In this document: one piece after another, positions 37,206-50,959 of the stretch
Numbering within the stretch: position 1 is the first letter of the stretch
Layout: each line of letters begins with the position of its first letter
Assembly: GCA_021229015.1 (NCBI GenBank)
Contig: CM037777.1
Span: forward strand, 58,844,342 to 58,908,341
Reading direction: 5' to 3'
DNA length: 64,000 nt
Origin: Solen grandis
Lineage: Eukaryota; Mollusca; Bivalvia; Adapedonta; Solenidae
The notes under the pieces: model-generated
Database searches by the model: none
The model's input: only the letters and a program-made list of their open reading frames with translations
Told to the model about the DNA's origin: nothing
Program-made: the position numbers and the translations under genes

Positions 37206-39734
37206 CACAAAAAAAAGTAAAGACTTTATTTAAAGTTGATAGAGAGTCAGTTATGATTGTTAGCACAATAGTTTAAAAGAGTTACAGTTCTTGGACACCT
37301 AATCGCCATCTGTCTATATTTTTAAGTTCAAGAGAATACCTTGTATAATATTCGATTAATTTTCCGGACAAGGAAAACAGAATTAACCAAAGGGAGATAA
37401 TGCAAAATGGTACCAGGGCAATAACTCTGCAATCCTTGAGAAAATACAAATGAAATTTATGACACGCACCTCTCCACCTGATTATCAATGTACACACAAA
37501 ATTTAAACCAAATCAGTTAAGAAATGTAGAAGTTTGCGCCTCAAGATTTTGGGATGGATGGACAGACCAACAGACCGCCAGACTGACTCCTATATACCCC
37601 CTCTCAAACTTCGTTTGCTGGGGTATAACAATATGAATCCCACATATACATATGGGGGAGACATAATTCTGAATATATGTACCAGGAGAGAAGAATTTTT
37701 GAATTTTCTATATAGATAATATAAGGAAACTAGACGACCCCCTATGTGATTCATTTTTCAAGGGATCAACTTTATTTTAACAATTATAGTAGACAGACAT
37801 GAGGTGACCATTAAAGTTTGTGCCAAATAAAATAAAATTCTGACCATTAGTTTCACAGTTGAAGAGTTTTGAAATTTTATATGTAGAGCATATAAGGAAA
37901 CTGGCTGCCTCCCAAAGGGCTTCATTTATTTAGGGATCACCTTTATTTTAACAATTATGGTAGACATTCATGAGGAGACCATATGTGCTAAATTAAATTA
38001 AATTCTGACCATTGACTTCATAGAAGAAGAATTTTGAAATTTTCTATATATAGTATATAAGGAAATTAGCCAACCTAAAGGCCTCATTTTTTATGGGATA
38101 AACTTGATTTTAACAATTATGCTAGAACACTATGAGGTTTTCATTTGTGCTGAAAGAAATTAAATTCTGACTATTGGTCTAAGAGGAGAATATTTTTTAA
38201 GTTTTTAAAGTAAAATTATGTTGGTTGCCATGGCAACCAGAGTGCTGCATTGATCAAGTTTATTTTGACGACTTTTATGGAAGTTCGCCCAAGGATGATA
38301 CATGTCAAATTTCATCGATTTTTATGCAGCAGTTTCAGAGGAGGTGTCGTTTAAAGTAAATTATTGACGATGCACGAACACGGACACAGGATGATCCTAA
38401 TAGCTCACCTTGATCAGCTAAAATTGAGCTGTCCTTTTTTGCCATTACAACTTAAACATTATACCAATGCTGAAGGCATTGGAAAATGTAGAAACCAGAT
38501 CAAACCCTACTATATGTTATGCTTCAACTTGAATCCAGACCGATACAAAACAGACATAAGTTCTACTAGTATTTCTTAATTTACATAACACAGGAAATGT
38601 TTGAAATTTAAAAGGTATGCAGATAACATAATTCTGAGAAACAGCAATGTGTCTTCTATTTAGAATAAAATCGGTCAAACTGATTATTGATCTATTATCT
38701 ACATGTAATTGATTTGGACCTCTTATTATTATTATTATTATTATTAATCCTCTAATTACAGCAGATTCCCATCATAAGCGTTATATAGTGTACAATATTC
38801 AAAGAGGCAAAGCCCTTGAACTCACCTAACTGTTTCTGTCTGTCTGAGGCATGTTTCAGGGGCAGACAAACAGGGCAGTCCTGCCTCGTGCAGTTCTTCC
38901 AGTGAGTGATGATTTTTCTCGACGATGCACAGTGATCAACTGTAACAAACACACAAATTTAACTATTATCCAACATACCTTATATAATGTATCCAGTTTT
39001 ATTGTTGTTGTTGTTGTTTTTGGCTTTTCTGTACTAAATTTCACTCATTCTCCCCACACAAAAGCATGTTTTCCCCCTATTCTCTGTTTAAATTCCCCTC
39101 CTACTGTTATTTCAAAAGGACAATTGACCTGTAATGAAACCTAACTACAGTACATGTAAATAGTTTTTACATCGCTGCAACACTGAAGTTAGTGAATACT
39201 GACATAGATATGCACATTATTGTCCCCCTATCAGATGCCCTTCCACCAATGACCTATAATAATATAGGTCTTTGCTTCCACCATTCTCCTTAAAGTGGAA
39301 AAAACACTGGACTATCATTCAACATATCTCATAAACCATATCAACACACACTTCATATAGCTTATCATCCAAAATAGGACAGTCAACCATAAAATATGTT
39401 GCCACTGAATTCCACAATATGACCTACCATTTCCAGATTTTGACTGAGTTTCTTTCATTTTTATAAGAACTAGTGACAAGATACACAATCGAACAGAGGA
39501 ATTAAATAATGTAACAATAAAAGGAAAGTCTCACATTGACAGGATTTCCCAGCATTACAGGTAGTCAAATGATTCAGTACATTCTTCATGGTGCGACAGT
39601 AGGGCAGGTTGCACACCTTACCAATGGTCTGCTCCAGCTGCTGACACTTGTGTGCATGCAGCAACAGCACCAACTGTTGTTGTATCAACCTCCTTTTCTC
39701 CTGGTCAGCAAACTGTGGCTGGCCCGGGGCAGGT
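36890..39734. repeat. Internal duplicate within contig 3, partner 40385-45920
   Basis: The LINE 3' end, the two arrays and the TAZ1 exons occur here in short form and again, fuller, from 40385. A tandem-repeat element (39735-40354) sits at the junction. Exon b of TAZ1 looks unchanged between the two, while exon a differs clearly. Confidence 0.75.
38826..39734 (-). pseudogene. CBP/p300-type TAZ1 exon pair, copy 2, 5' end of exon a lost
   Basis: Exon a (39535-39734) keeps [52 protein letters not shown] and GKSCQ, but its acceptor and QPQP leader are replaced at about 39734 by a tandem-repeat element (39735-40354). Exon b (38826-38939) is intact between a TTACAG acceptor and a GTGAGT donor and reads [33 protein letters not shown]. 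The zinc ligands are intact. This copy has the family-standard KRRLIQQQ where copies 1 and 3 have IGRLIQQQ, so it is not a simple degraded descendant of them. With no acceptor, exon a cannot be spliced as in the other copies; pseudogene is the best reading. Confidence 0.7.
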
Positions 39735-40354
39735 GCATGTAAAACTTTAACCAAAATTTCTAAGTTAAAAAGGGGCCATAATTTGTAACATATTCCATCA
39801 AGAGTTATCTACCATGAAAGAATGATACCCCTAAACATAATAAAGATGTTTCAAATCAATCTCATGCCTGGATACTGAGATATAAGCATGATAGTATCTT
39901 GCATGCAAAACTTTAACCAAAATTTCTAAATTAAAAAGGGGCCATAATTTGTAATATATTCCATCAAGCGTTATCTACCTTGGTTGTCTAATGCCCCTAA
40001 ACATATTCATAAACTTTCAAGTCAATACCATGAATGGTTATTGAGATATAAACTAGATAGTAGCTTGCACGCAAAACTTTAACCAAATTTTCTATTGCAT
40101 GCAAAACTTTAACCAAAAGTTCTAAGTTAAAAAGGGACCATAATTCATATTAAATTCAGTCAAGAGTTATCTACCTTGGTTGTCTGATGCCCCTGAACAT
40201 ATTTATAAACTTTCAAGTCAATACCATAAATGGTTATTGAAATATAAGGTTGATAGTAACTTGCATGCAAAACTTTAACCAAAAGCTGCAACGCCGACGC
40301 CGACGCCAGGGTGACTGCAATAGCTCTCATATTCTTCGAATAGTCGAGCTAAAA
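39735..40354 (+). mobile_element. Helitron-like element fragment with ~155-bp array, at the contig 3 duplication junction
   Basis: Units carry GCAAAACTTTAACCAAAA and AAAAAGGGGCCATAATT. The right end has ACGCCGACGCCGACGCC, then a hairpin, TAGCTC and ATATTC pairing with GAATAG and GAGCTA (40321-40351). The left end is missing; the element starts inside the TAZ1 exon of copy 2. Confidence 0.7.
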
Positions 40355-40842
40355 AGAATGAAACATTTAAAAGGTTGTATATATTTCTATATTTATTACC
40401 GTACTTTTACTTAGAGAAACTATAAAGTATTGATATTAATAAAAACTAGTTATGTCTTTGATATATCTTATTTTTTACTCTTTTTTTCTCAACATAAATA
40501 ATTTGCAGTGAATAATATATGCATAGTTATTAAAAATTATTTTTATAGTACATAGTAAGGAAAAGGTTAGGAAAAGGTGAGTTACTGCTTAGACAGTGAT
40601 GTCATGTTATTACTTATGTATGTACAATGTTGTCGTCACTACTAAAGATAAATTTAATGCATTAAATTCATTATTTTTTCATATTCTGTTTATATGTTCT
40701 ATATTCAATTAAACTGGAGTTAATTAACAATTATATGCATATATATTGTAAGGTAGTCAGTGAGATGGATCCCCGACCCACTGCTACCTATGTGACGGGG
40801 GCAATAAAATGTTAAACTAAAAAAAAAAAAACACACACACAC

Positions 40843-40884
<42 letters not shown>

Positions 40885-40885
40885 T
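40355..40885 (+). mobile_element. LINE 3' remnant, contig 3 second copy
   Basis: Only the very 3' part is left, abutting the element that ends at 40354. It includes the 3' block GTAAGGTAGTCAGTGAGATG, an AATAAA signal near 40803, an A-run and a long CA array (40832-40881), as expected of a LINE tail. Confidence 0.65.
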
Positions 40886-40889
40886 AAAG

Positions 40890-41915
40890 ACTTTATTAAA
40901 AGTTCATAGAGAGTCATTTATGGTTGTTGACACAATAGTTTAAAAGAGTTCATTTATGGTTGTTGACACAATAGTTTAAAAGAGTTAGAGTTCTTGGACA
41001 CCTAGTCACCATCTGTTTACATTTTAAGTTTCAATTAATACTATGTATAATTTTTGAGTTGTGTTCGGGACCAGAAAAAAAAGCAATTTAACAAAGGGAT
41101 ATAATTAAAAAATGGGGCTAGGTAATGTTACACTTCTTGGACACCGCACTTTTCCTAGTCACCATCTGTCAATACCTTGTATAATTTTCAAGTTATGTTC
41201 CGGACAAGAAAAAACATAATTAAACAAAGGGAGATAATTCCATAATAAGACTATGTAGGGTTACAATTCTTGGACACTGCACTTCTCCTAATCGCCATCT
41301 GTCTATATTTTTAAGTTCAAGAGAATACCTTGTATAATATTCGATTAATTTTCCGGACAAGGAAAACAGAATTAACCAAAGGGAGATAATGCAAAATGGT
41401 ACCAGGGCAATAACTCTGCAATCCTTGAGAAAACACAAATGAAATTTATGACATGTACCTCTCCACCTGATTATCAATGTACACACAAATTTGAACCGAT
41501 CCAGTTAACAAATGTAGAAGTTTGCGTTACAAGATATTTAGAGTAAAAATAGGGGCAATAACTCCGTAATCCTTGAGATAACTCAAGTGAAATTTATGCC
41601 ATGCACCTCTCCACCTGATTATCAATGCACACACAAAATGTGAACTAAATTGGTTAAGAAATGAATTTACAAGATATTTAGAGTCAAATCAGGGGCAATA
41701 ATCCTGTAATCCTTGAGATTACTGAAATGAAATTTATTTCACGCACCTCTCCACCTGATTATCAATGCACACAAAATTAAACCAAATCAGTTAAGAAATG
41801 TAGAAGTTTGCGCCTCAAGATTTTGGGATGGATGGACAGACCGACAGACCAACAGACCGCCAGACTGACTCCTATATACCCCCTCTCAAACTTCGTTTGC
41901 TGGGGTATAACAATA
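40890..41915 (+). repeat. Tandem array ~150 bp (contig 3)
   Basis: Third full version of the array at 7690-8660; a shortened version lies at 37225-37632. The microsatellite with GACCGACAGACC occupies 41838-41870. Confidence 0.6.
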
Positions 41916-42581
41916 TGAATCCCACATATAAATATGGGGGGGGGGGGAGGCATAATTCTGAATATTAGTACCAAGAGAGAAGAATTTTTAAATTTTCTAT
42001 AAAAATAATATAAGGAAACTAGACGACCCCCTATGTGATTCATTTTTCAAGGGATCAACTTTATTTTAACAATTATGGTAGACAGACATGAGGTGACCAT
42101 TAAAGTTTGTGCCAAATAAAATAAAATTCTGACCATTGGTTTCACAGTTGAAGAGTTTTGAAATTTTCTATGTAGAGCATATAAGGAAACTGGCTGACTC
42201 CCAAGGGGCTTCATTTATTTAGGGATCAACTTTATCTTAGCAATTATGGCAGACAGTATTGAGGTGACCATTAAATTTTGTGCCAAATGAAATCAAATTC
42301 TGACCGTTTGGTTTCACAGAAGAAGAATTTTGAAATTTTCTATATACAGTACATAAGGAAACTAGCTGACCCCTAGGGGCCTCATTTTTCAAGGGATCAC
42401 CTTTATTTTAACAATTAAGGTAGACATTCATGAGGAGACCATATGTGCTAAATTAAATTAAATTCTGACCATTGGCTTCATAGAAGAAGAATTTTGAAAT
42501 TTTCTATATATAGTACATAAGGAAATTAGCCAACCTAAAGGCCTCATTTTTAATTGGATAAACTTAATTTTAACAATTATG

Positions 42582-44293
42582 CAACAAGAGTGCCAGTGAT
42601 GCCACAATATACGCCGCCACAAAATATAAAGACCAAGAGGGGTCTTTTAATTATTTGCTTTTAACATTTCTGTAAGCATAACCTCATAATGAAGTCTGTA
42701 AGACCAATTAATTTAGCTGAACAGAGATAGAACCCTAAAAATGCTTCCAATATGACAGTAGGTCAAATAGCAGTATCACTTTGAATCCTTTTTTCTTTCT
42801 CCCCATAACTCTTGCAAAAATCACTGTACCAGAAAATCCTTGCCTTATGCACTTTTACCTGTTTAGAAACTTGAGTTGTGTTTTAAAGAGACCATGTTTA
42901 GAAAGGCATAACTATTGCAAATATTGATGAACATCAAAGCCCCTGCTTTGTGCATATCTACCCAGTATAGTAATGACATTGCCCAAGTTTTGAAAAGATT
43001 AGGTCAGAAACATACAAGAAATTGCATTCCCAAAGCTGAAATATCAATCAGCTAAAAAGACTAAGTTTCAGGGGACACAAATCTTGCAAAAATTAATGTA
43101 CCGGAAAATCACCACTTCATGCACATCTACCCATAGTAATGATATTGACCAAGGTTTGAAAAGATTCATTCAGAAATGTAGGAGGAGTTGCGTTCACAAG
43201 GCTGCAATATCAATCAGCTACAGAGACTAAGTTTCAAGGTACACAAATCTTGTAAAAATCAATGAACCATAAAATCGCCACTTCATGCACATTTTCCCAT
43301 TAAAGTAATGACATTGACCAAGTTATAAAAAGATTCATTCAGAAATGTAGGAGGAGTTGCGTTCACAAGGCTGCAATATCATTCAGCTACAGAGACTAAG
43401 TTTCAAGGGACACAAATCTTGTAAAAATCAATGAACCGGAAAATCCCACTTCATGCACATCTACCCATTATAGTAATGATATTGACCAAGTTTTGAAAAG
43501 ATTCATTCAGAAATGTAGGAGGAGTTACGTTCACAAGGCTGCAATATCAAACAGCTACAGAGACTAAGTTTCAAGGGACACAAACCTTTAAAAATCAATG
43601 AACCGGAAAATCACCACTTCATGCACATCTACCCATTATAGTAATGATATTGACCAAGTTTTGAAAAGATTCATTCAGAAATGTAGGAGGAGTTGCGTTC
43701 ACAAGGCTGCAATATCAAACAGCTACAGAGACTAAGTTTCAAGGGACACAAATCATGTAAAAATCAATGAACCATAAAATCACCACTTCATGCACATCTA
43801 CCCATTATAGTAATGATATTGACCAAGTTTTGAAAAGATTCATTCAGAAATGTAGGAGGAGTTGCATTCACAAGGCTGCAATATCATTCAACTACAGAGA
43901 CTAAGTTTCAAAGGGACACAAATCATGTAAAAATCAATGAACCGGATGCACATCTTCCCATTATAGTAATGACACTGACCAAGTTTTGAAAAGATTCATT
44001 CAGAAATGTAGGAGGAGTTGCGTTCACAAGGCTGCAATATCATTCAGCTACTGAGACTAAGTTTCAAAGGGACACAAATCTTGTAAAAATCAATGAACCG
44101 GAAAATCGCCACTTCATGCACATCTACCCATTATAGTAATGACATTGACCAAGTTTTGAAAAGATTTATTCAGAAACGTAGGAGGAGTTGCGTTCACAAG
44201 ATATGGACGTACGGACGAACGAACGTACGGACGGACGGACGGACAGACGGAGAAGATGACGCCAATATACGACGGCCTCCGGCGGCGTATAAA
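42582..44293 (+). mobile_element. Helitron-like element with 168-bp array, insertion polymorphic between blocks
   Basis: Left end CAACAAGAGTGCCAGTG; about seven or eight units of ~168 bp (each with GGAGGAGTTGCGTTCACAAG, near 43181, 43350, 43518, 43686, 43855, 44012, 44181); an ACGG microsatellite (44206-44250); a right hairpin TATACG...CGTATA (44266-44291); then an A-run. The equivalent sites at 21660 and 38125 read straight through AACAATTATGCTAGAACACT, so they are empty sites. Confidence 0.8.
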
Positions 44294-45013
44294 AACACTA
44301 TGAGGTGACCATTTGAGCTGAAAGAAATTAAATTCTGACCATTGGTCTTAGAGGAGAATATTTTTTAAGTTTTTAAAGTAAAATTATGTTGGTTGCCATG
44401 GCAACGAGAGTTCTGCATGGACCAAGTTTATTTAAGCAACTTTTATGGAAGTTCACCCAATGATGATACATGCCAAATTTAATGAATTTTTATGCAGCAG
44501 TTTCAGAGGAGGTGTCGTTTAAGTTAATTGTTGACGATGCACAACGGCGGACGCAGGGTGATCCTAATAGCTCACCTTGAGCATGTTGTGCTCTGGTGAG
44601 CTATAAATGAGCAGTCAGTTTTTGCCATAACAACTTAAACTTTATACCAATGCTGAAGGCATTCGAAAATGTAGAAACCAGATCAAACCTTACTGTATGT
44701 TATGCTTAAATTTGAATCTTGATACATTACAGACATAAGTTCTACTAGTATTTCTTAATTTACATAACACAGGAAATGTTTGAAATTTAAAAGGTATGCA
44801 GATAACATCAATTCTGAGAAACAGCAATGACTGAATGTGTCTTCTATTTAGAATAAAATCGGTCAAACTGATTATTGATCTATTATCTACATGTAATTGA
44901 TTTGGACCTCTTATTATTATTATTATTATTATTAATCCTCTAATTACAGCAGATTCCCATCATAAGCGTTATATAGTGTACAATATTCAAAGAGGCAAAG
45001 CCCTTGAACTCAC

Positions 45014-45973
45014 CTAACTGTTTCTGTCTGTCTGAGGCATGTTTCAGGGGCAGACAAACAGGGCAGTCCTGCCTCGTGCAGTTCTTCCAGTGAGTGATGA
45101 TTTTTCTCGACGATGCACAGTGATCAACTGTAACAAACACACAAATTTAACTATTATCCAACATACCTTATATAATGTATCCAGTTTTATTGTTGTTGTT
45201 GTTGTTTTTGGCTTTTCTGTACTAAATTTCACTCATTCTCCCCACACAAAAGCATGTTTTCCCCCTATTCTCTGTTTAAATTCCCCTCCTACTGTTATTT
45301 CAAAAGGACAATTGACCTGTAATGAAACCTAACTACAGTACATGTAAATAGTTTTTACATCGCTGCAACACTGAAGTTAGTGAATACTGACATAGATATG
45401 CACATTATTGTCCCCTATCAGATGCCCTTCCACCAATTACCTATAATAATATAGGTCTTTGCTTCCACCATTCTCCTTAAAGTGGAAAAAACACTGGACT
45501 ATCATTCAACATATCTCATAAACCATATCAACACATATAGCTTATCATCCAAAATAGGACAGTCAACCATAAAATATGTTGCCACTGAACTCCACAATAT
45601 GACCTACCATTTCCAGATTTTGACTGAGTTTCTTTCATTTTTATAAGAACTAGTGACAAGATACACAATCGAACAGAGGAATTAAATAATGTAACAATAA
45701 AAGGAATGGCTCACATTGACAGGATTTCCCAGCAATACAGGTAATCATATGATTCAGTACATTCTTCATGGTGCGACAGTGGGGCAGGGTGCACTCCTCA
45801 CCAATGGTCTGCTCCAGCCGCTGACACTTGTGTGCATGCAGCAACAGCACCAACTGTTGTTGTATCAACCTCCCTATCTCCTGGTCAGCAAACAGGGGCT
45901 GGCCAGGGGCAGGTACAAATATACCAGGTACACTTGTGCGAGGCATGGCCTGGTTTTGTATCGGCTGTGGCTG
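45014..45973 (-). CDS. CBP/p300-type TAZ1 zinc-finger exon pair, copy 3
   Basis: Exon a (45715-45973, 259 nt) and exon b (45014-45127, 114 nt) have the same lengths, phases and splice signals as copy 1. Exon a reads [61 protein letters not shown]. The junction gives [11 protein letters not shown]. Exon b has the same translation as copy 2, while exon a resembles copy 1, a mosaic that fits allelic relationship to copy 1 plus local exchange or duplication within contig 3. The zinc ligands are present. No other CBP/p300 domain is seen nearby. Confidence 0.8.
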
Positions 45974-47499
45974 CTAGGTCTGTCAATACACAAGGCAATG
46001 AAATATACTTTTTTATTTTTCCAAGTGGAATATATTCTTTTAAAACTGTTATCAATCCCACTGACAGTTCTTGGATTTGATCAGTAATTATCCCTCTGGA
46101 AAAGTTTGAATGCAACATTCAAATGAAAGGGAATCTCCGCCATGATTGTCTATAATCCAACTTCTTAGTTCTGTATTCCAACCGCTATGTTAAAACATCT
46201 GAGGGCTATGTTCTAAGTTTGATGTGTTTCAACCGCTACGTTAAAACATCTGAGGGCTATGTTCTAAGTTTGATTTGTTTCAACCGCTACGTTTAAACAT
46301 CGGAGGACTATGTTCTAAGTAATACTTTTTATGTGCTTAATTCAAATGTTGGAAGAGTTATATGCTTCTAGATCCTAACCTACATGATATTTTGATACAG
46401 TGTGCCATATTTATCAATATAATGTAAACAAGAAAACAATCAATTTTCGTTTTCTTATGTTATGTGTAAATACTATTTATAGAACATCAGGATCTCCTTC
46501 TGCCTTGTCAAATGTGTTTGATTCCTTCGCTTGTGTCATATGTACAGGTAAAGTTACGTTATATTTTGTTGTGTATTACATATAAAAAATATTTCCACCT
46601 GCCGATGCACCGACAATAAGATAATTTTAAGTTTTCAAGATGCTTTTTACTCTTATATTAATCCTTTTTTGTCTGAACACATTTCAATAAAGGTCTTTGA
46701 ATGAACATTTCACTAAGGTTCAAATATGATCATACTTCCTTTAAGTTAGATTGGAAAAATATTTTGCACCAAAGTATACCAGAGACATTACCCCTTTACC
46801 TTAGAGTCTTGAAACTCAGCAATCTCCAAAGAGATTATGATAGTGGAAAATAAATTATATGATGATAATGAATTAATATTTGAGTTCAGTCCTGTTACAG
46901 TGTTCCTTGGATGCAGTAAAAACACAGTATATGAATTATATATTGGTCACAATGATGTATGTATATAAGTATATTGTAACATTGCCAATTAAAATTGCCG
47001 TTTGTGGTGATCATTTGCAAAGATACATATAACAATATCAGCAATATTGAGAATGAACACATTCTTCAGCTACTGTCATGTAGTTTCTCAATAATTTTGA
47101 ATTCTTAATTAAAAGTACAGATTGATAAGAGTTCACTGAACTTTGGAATTTAACAGAATTAACATTTTATACAATGATGGCTTTACATAAAATATACAGG
47201 TAAGGCTAAAGTAAATCTCATTTCAATTTAACTATAACAATAAATAAAAAAAAAAAAAAAAAATACCATGAAAAATAATTGAACGAAAGTAAATAATGTT
47301 ATTTTTTTCCTTGATACAATAAGGTAATAAAATTTACATTTATATTCTTATTAGATTATTATTATACCTATTCTACAATTAGCCATTCGCAACACAACAT
47401 GCAATTTTAGCCTGATGCCCAATAATCAATCTGCTGACCCTGCAGGCTAATTCTAGTGAGCATCATGCTCTAATGTTTTTGCATATATGAAAGGGTTTT

Positions 47500-48465
47500 T
47501 ATTTTGTCAAGTGACCCATAGGGTTGGACCAATTTATACCCAAGAGCCATGTTAAACAACTTAGTTCAGGTCCAGAAGGTCGTGTTACATACCAAATATC
47601 TAAACCCATGATCTTGTGGTTTCTGACAAGATCTTTTAAAGATTCTCCTATATAAGTCTATGTAAAATCAATTGACCACTGGGGCAAGGCCAATTTTGAC
47701 CCCAAGGCAATGATTTGAAGAAACTTTGTAAATGTCTATAAAACCATGTTACACACCAAATATCTAAATTCAAGGCATTGGGGTTCCTGACAAGAAGATT
47801 TTTCTAGATTTTCCTGTATAAGCCTATGTGAAATAATGTGACCTCTTGGGCGAGGCTAATTGTGACCCCAGGGTCATGATTTGAACCAACTTGGTAGAGG
47901 TCCACTAGACAATGCTACACACCAAATATCTAAATTTCGGACCTTGTGGTTTCTGACAAGATTTTTTTCTATATTTTCCTATATAAGCCTATGTAAAATC
48001 AAGAGACCCCTGCGTGGGGCCAATTTTGACCTCAGGGCCATGATTTGATCAAACTTGGTAGATGTCTATAAGGCCATGTTACACACCAAATATTTAAACT
48101 CCAGGCCTTGTGGTTTCATTATGAGAACATTTTTTTAGATTTTCTTATATAAGACTATGCAAAATAAAATGACCCCTTGGGCGGTGCCAATTTTGGCCCC
48201 AGGTTCATGATTAAGACAAAGTTGGTAGATGTCCATTAGACAATGCTAAACACAAAATATCTAAGCTCTAGGCCCTGCAGTTTTACAGAAGAAGATTTCC
48301 AAAGATTGCATATTTAATATCTATTTTTAACTCCTGTGGCCTACTTTTTCAACCAATCAACAAGCATGATAATCATTGATCGTTGAGCGAGCATGATGCT
48401 CGCTGAACAATCGTCCGACCCAGCATCATGCTCATTTCATTGAGCATGATGCTTGATAGGCAATA
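47500..48465 (+). repeat. ~165-bp tandem array flanked by palindromes (contig 3)
   Basis: Counterpart of 24840-25830 with five units and the same bounding palindromes (47458-47471; 48380-48453, the latter one palindrome shorter). Confidence 0.7.
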
Positions 48466-48635
48466 AAGGTCATAATTTTTGGTACTGGCTGTCACGCCTC
48501 CCGTAGGAGATAGCGCCAAATCGAAAGCAGAGCGATATCACAAAATTGTTAACTAGCTAGATTAATTGGTATTGCCAAGTATCAAAGAATCACCATTGAA
48601 CAATATATTTACTTCATGACTATCCTAAAATTTAT

Positions 48636-50220
48636 ACAAGAGGGCCATAGAGGCCCTTGATCGCTCACCTGAGTATAGGGTTACTCAAGGAACATCTGTA
48701 CTAAATCATTTTGAAATTTGGCCAGTAGTTTTGAAGGAGATAATTTCATATTTCCTTTCTTTCCGTTGCGACGGCAAACAGAGTTCTACATGGATAAAGT
48801 TCATTTAAGCAACTTCTGTGAAGGTTCACCCAAGGATCATCCCTGCCAAGTTTAATCAAATTTTGTCTAGTGGTTTCAGAGGAGATGCTGTTTAAAGTTT
48901 TCTCTCTTTATATTTAGTTCAAATTAGCCCTGCCCCTGGTGGCCATGTTTTTTTTTACAGATCTGAATAATTTTAGCAATCTTGGTAGAGGGGTTACCCA
49001 AAGAACATCTGTACTTAAACATTTTAAAATCTGGCCAGTAGTATTGAGGGAGATGATTTTTAAAGTTTTCATTTTTTTTCTTTCTGTTGTCATGGCAACC
49101 AGAGTTCTATATGGATCAAGTTTATTTTAGCAACTTTTGTGAAGGTTCACCCAAGGATCATCCCTTCCAAGTTTAATCAAATTCTATCCAGCGGTTTTAG
49201 AGAAGATGTCGTTTAAATTTTACACTATATACATATAAGGCAAATTAGTCCCGCCCCTGGCGGCCATGTTTTCTTACGGATCGAAATAACTTTATCAATC
49301 TTGGTAGAGGGTTACCCAAGGAATATCTGTACTAAAACATTTTGAAATCTGGCCGGTAGTTTTGAAGATGATTTTTAAAGTTTTCTTTTTTTTTTATTCT
49401 TTTCGTTGCCATGACAACCAGATTTCTACATTGTTCATGTTCATTTTAGCAACTTTCGTGAAGGTTCAACCAAGGATCATCCCCGCCAAATTTAATCAAA
49501 TTCTGTCCATCAGTTTCAGAGGAGATGTCGTTTAAATTTTTCATTACATACATATAAGGCAAATTAGCCCTGTCCCTGGCGGCCATGTTTTTTTTTTTTT
49601 AAAGATCTGAATAATCTTAGCAATCTTGGTAGAGGTTTACCAAAGAAACTTCTGTACTAAAACATTTTGAAATCTGGCAGTAGTTTTTAAGGAAATGATT
49701 TTTAAAGTTTTCTTTTTCCTGTTGCCATGGCAACTAGAGTTCTACATGGATCAAGTTTATTTTTGCAACTTTTGTGAAGGTTCACACAAGGATCATCCTG
49801 CTAAGTTTAATCAAATTCTGTCCAGCAGTTTCAGAAGAGATGTCGTTTAAAGTTTTCATTATATACATATAAGGCAAATTAGCTCCGCCCCTGACGGCCA
49901 GGATTTTTACAGATCCGAATAATTTTAGCAATCTTGGTAGAGAGTCAGCCAAGGAACATCTGTACTAAAATATTTTGAAATCTGGCCAGTAGTTTTGAAG
50001 GAGATGATTTTTTCTGTTGCCATGGTAACCAGAGTTCTACATGGATCAAGTTTATCTTAGCAACTTTTGTGGAGGTTCACCCAATGAACATCCCTGCCAA
50101 GTTTAATCAAATTCTGTTGAGCGGTTTCAGAGGAGGTGTCGTTTAGAGCAAATTGTTGGCGACGGACGACGGACGCAGGGTGATCACAAAAGCGCATCTT
50201 GAGCACGTTGTGATCCATCA
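48636..50220 (+). mobile_element. ~325-bp tandem array element (contig 3)
   Basis: Counterpart of 25993-27610 with the same ends and the same number of units; differences are scattered substitutions and small indels. Confidence 0.7.
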
Positions 50221-50498
50221 ATAAATAAGGAGGTAACGCAAGTCATGCTCATGCTGGTGAACCTCTGCGCCAAGTTATATCAAAATCGATAAGGGACAAA
50301 ATTATGGACCCGACAAAATACCCATTTTTTTTTTTAATCTTTGACCTCTACGTGTGACTTTGACCTTGGAACTACGGACCTGCTAGTGAACCTTTGTGCC
50401 AAGCAATTTCAAAATCCATCGATAAATGACCAAGTTATGGACAGGACAAGACAGACAGATAAACGGAAGATTATGGCTATTTGCTTCCCTTTTGGGGA

Positions 50499-50501
<3 letters not shown>

Positions 50502-50540
<39 letters not shown>
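50502..50540 (+). repeat. AT dinucleotide microsatellite
   Basis: About twenty AT units; the contig 2 counterpart near 27843 has only four. Confidence 0.95.
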
Positions 50541-50542
<2 letters not shown>

Positions 50543-50959
50543 TATTTGGGATATGGCGTCAACATTTACCTTATCATATAAAAATTAAACGCAATAAATT
50601 ACCATTAAATTTCTTTATTAATAAATTAAAAAATCTTAAGATGAAAAAAAACTAGATCCAACATATTTAAGGAAAATATAGATCTAACACTTGATGTTCC
50701 TTTTAAGAAGTAAAAAATACTTTTTTTTAATCAACTGAATCAAAATAACAAATTCATACATTAATATTAAGATCATTCACTCTCCCTCAATATGGTATTT
50801 TTTTTACTTTTTCAATGTTATGTGAAATAAAAAAATATATATATATAGATGGATCCGTAACCTATATGTATTCGTCCTTCTATATTACATACTGGAACAC
50901 GCCTTTCAAACGGTGCATTGGTAAAATGAACCCACTAACAATTATCCTATCTATATATT

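Noticed and set aside
22349..45973. Complete CBP/p300 gene
   Set aside because: Only the TAZ1 exon pair is found in each copy; no KIX, bromodomain, acetyltransferase, ZZ or TAZ2 sequence seen within the window.
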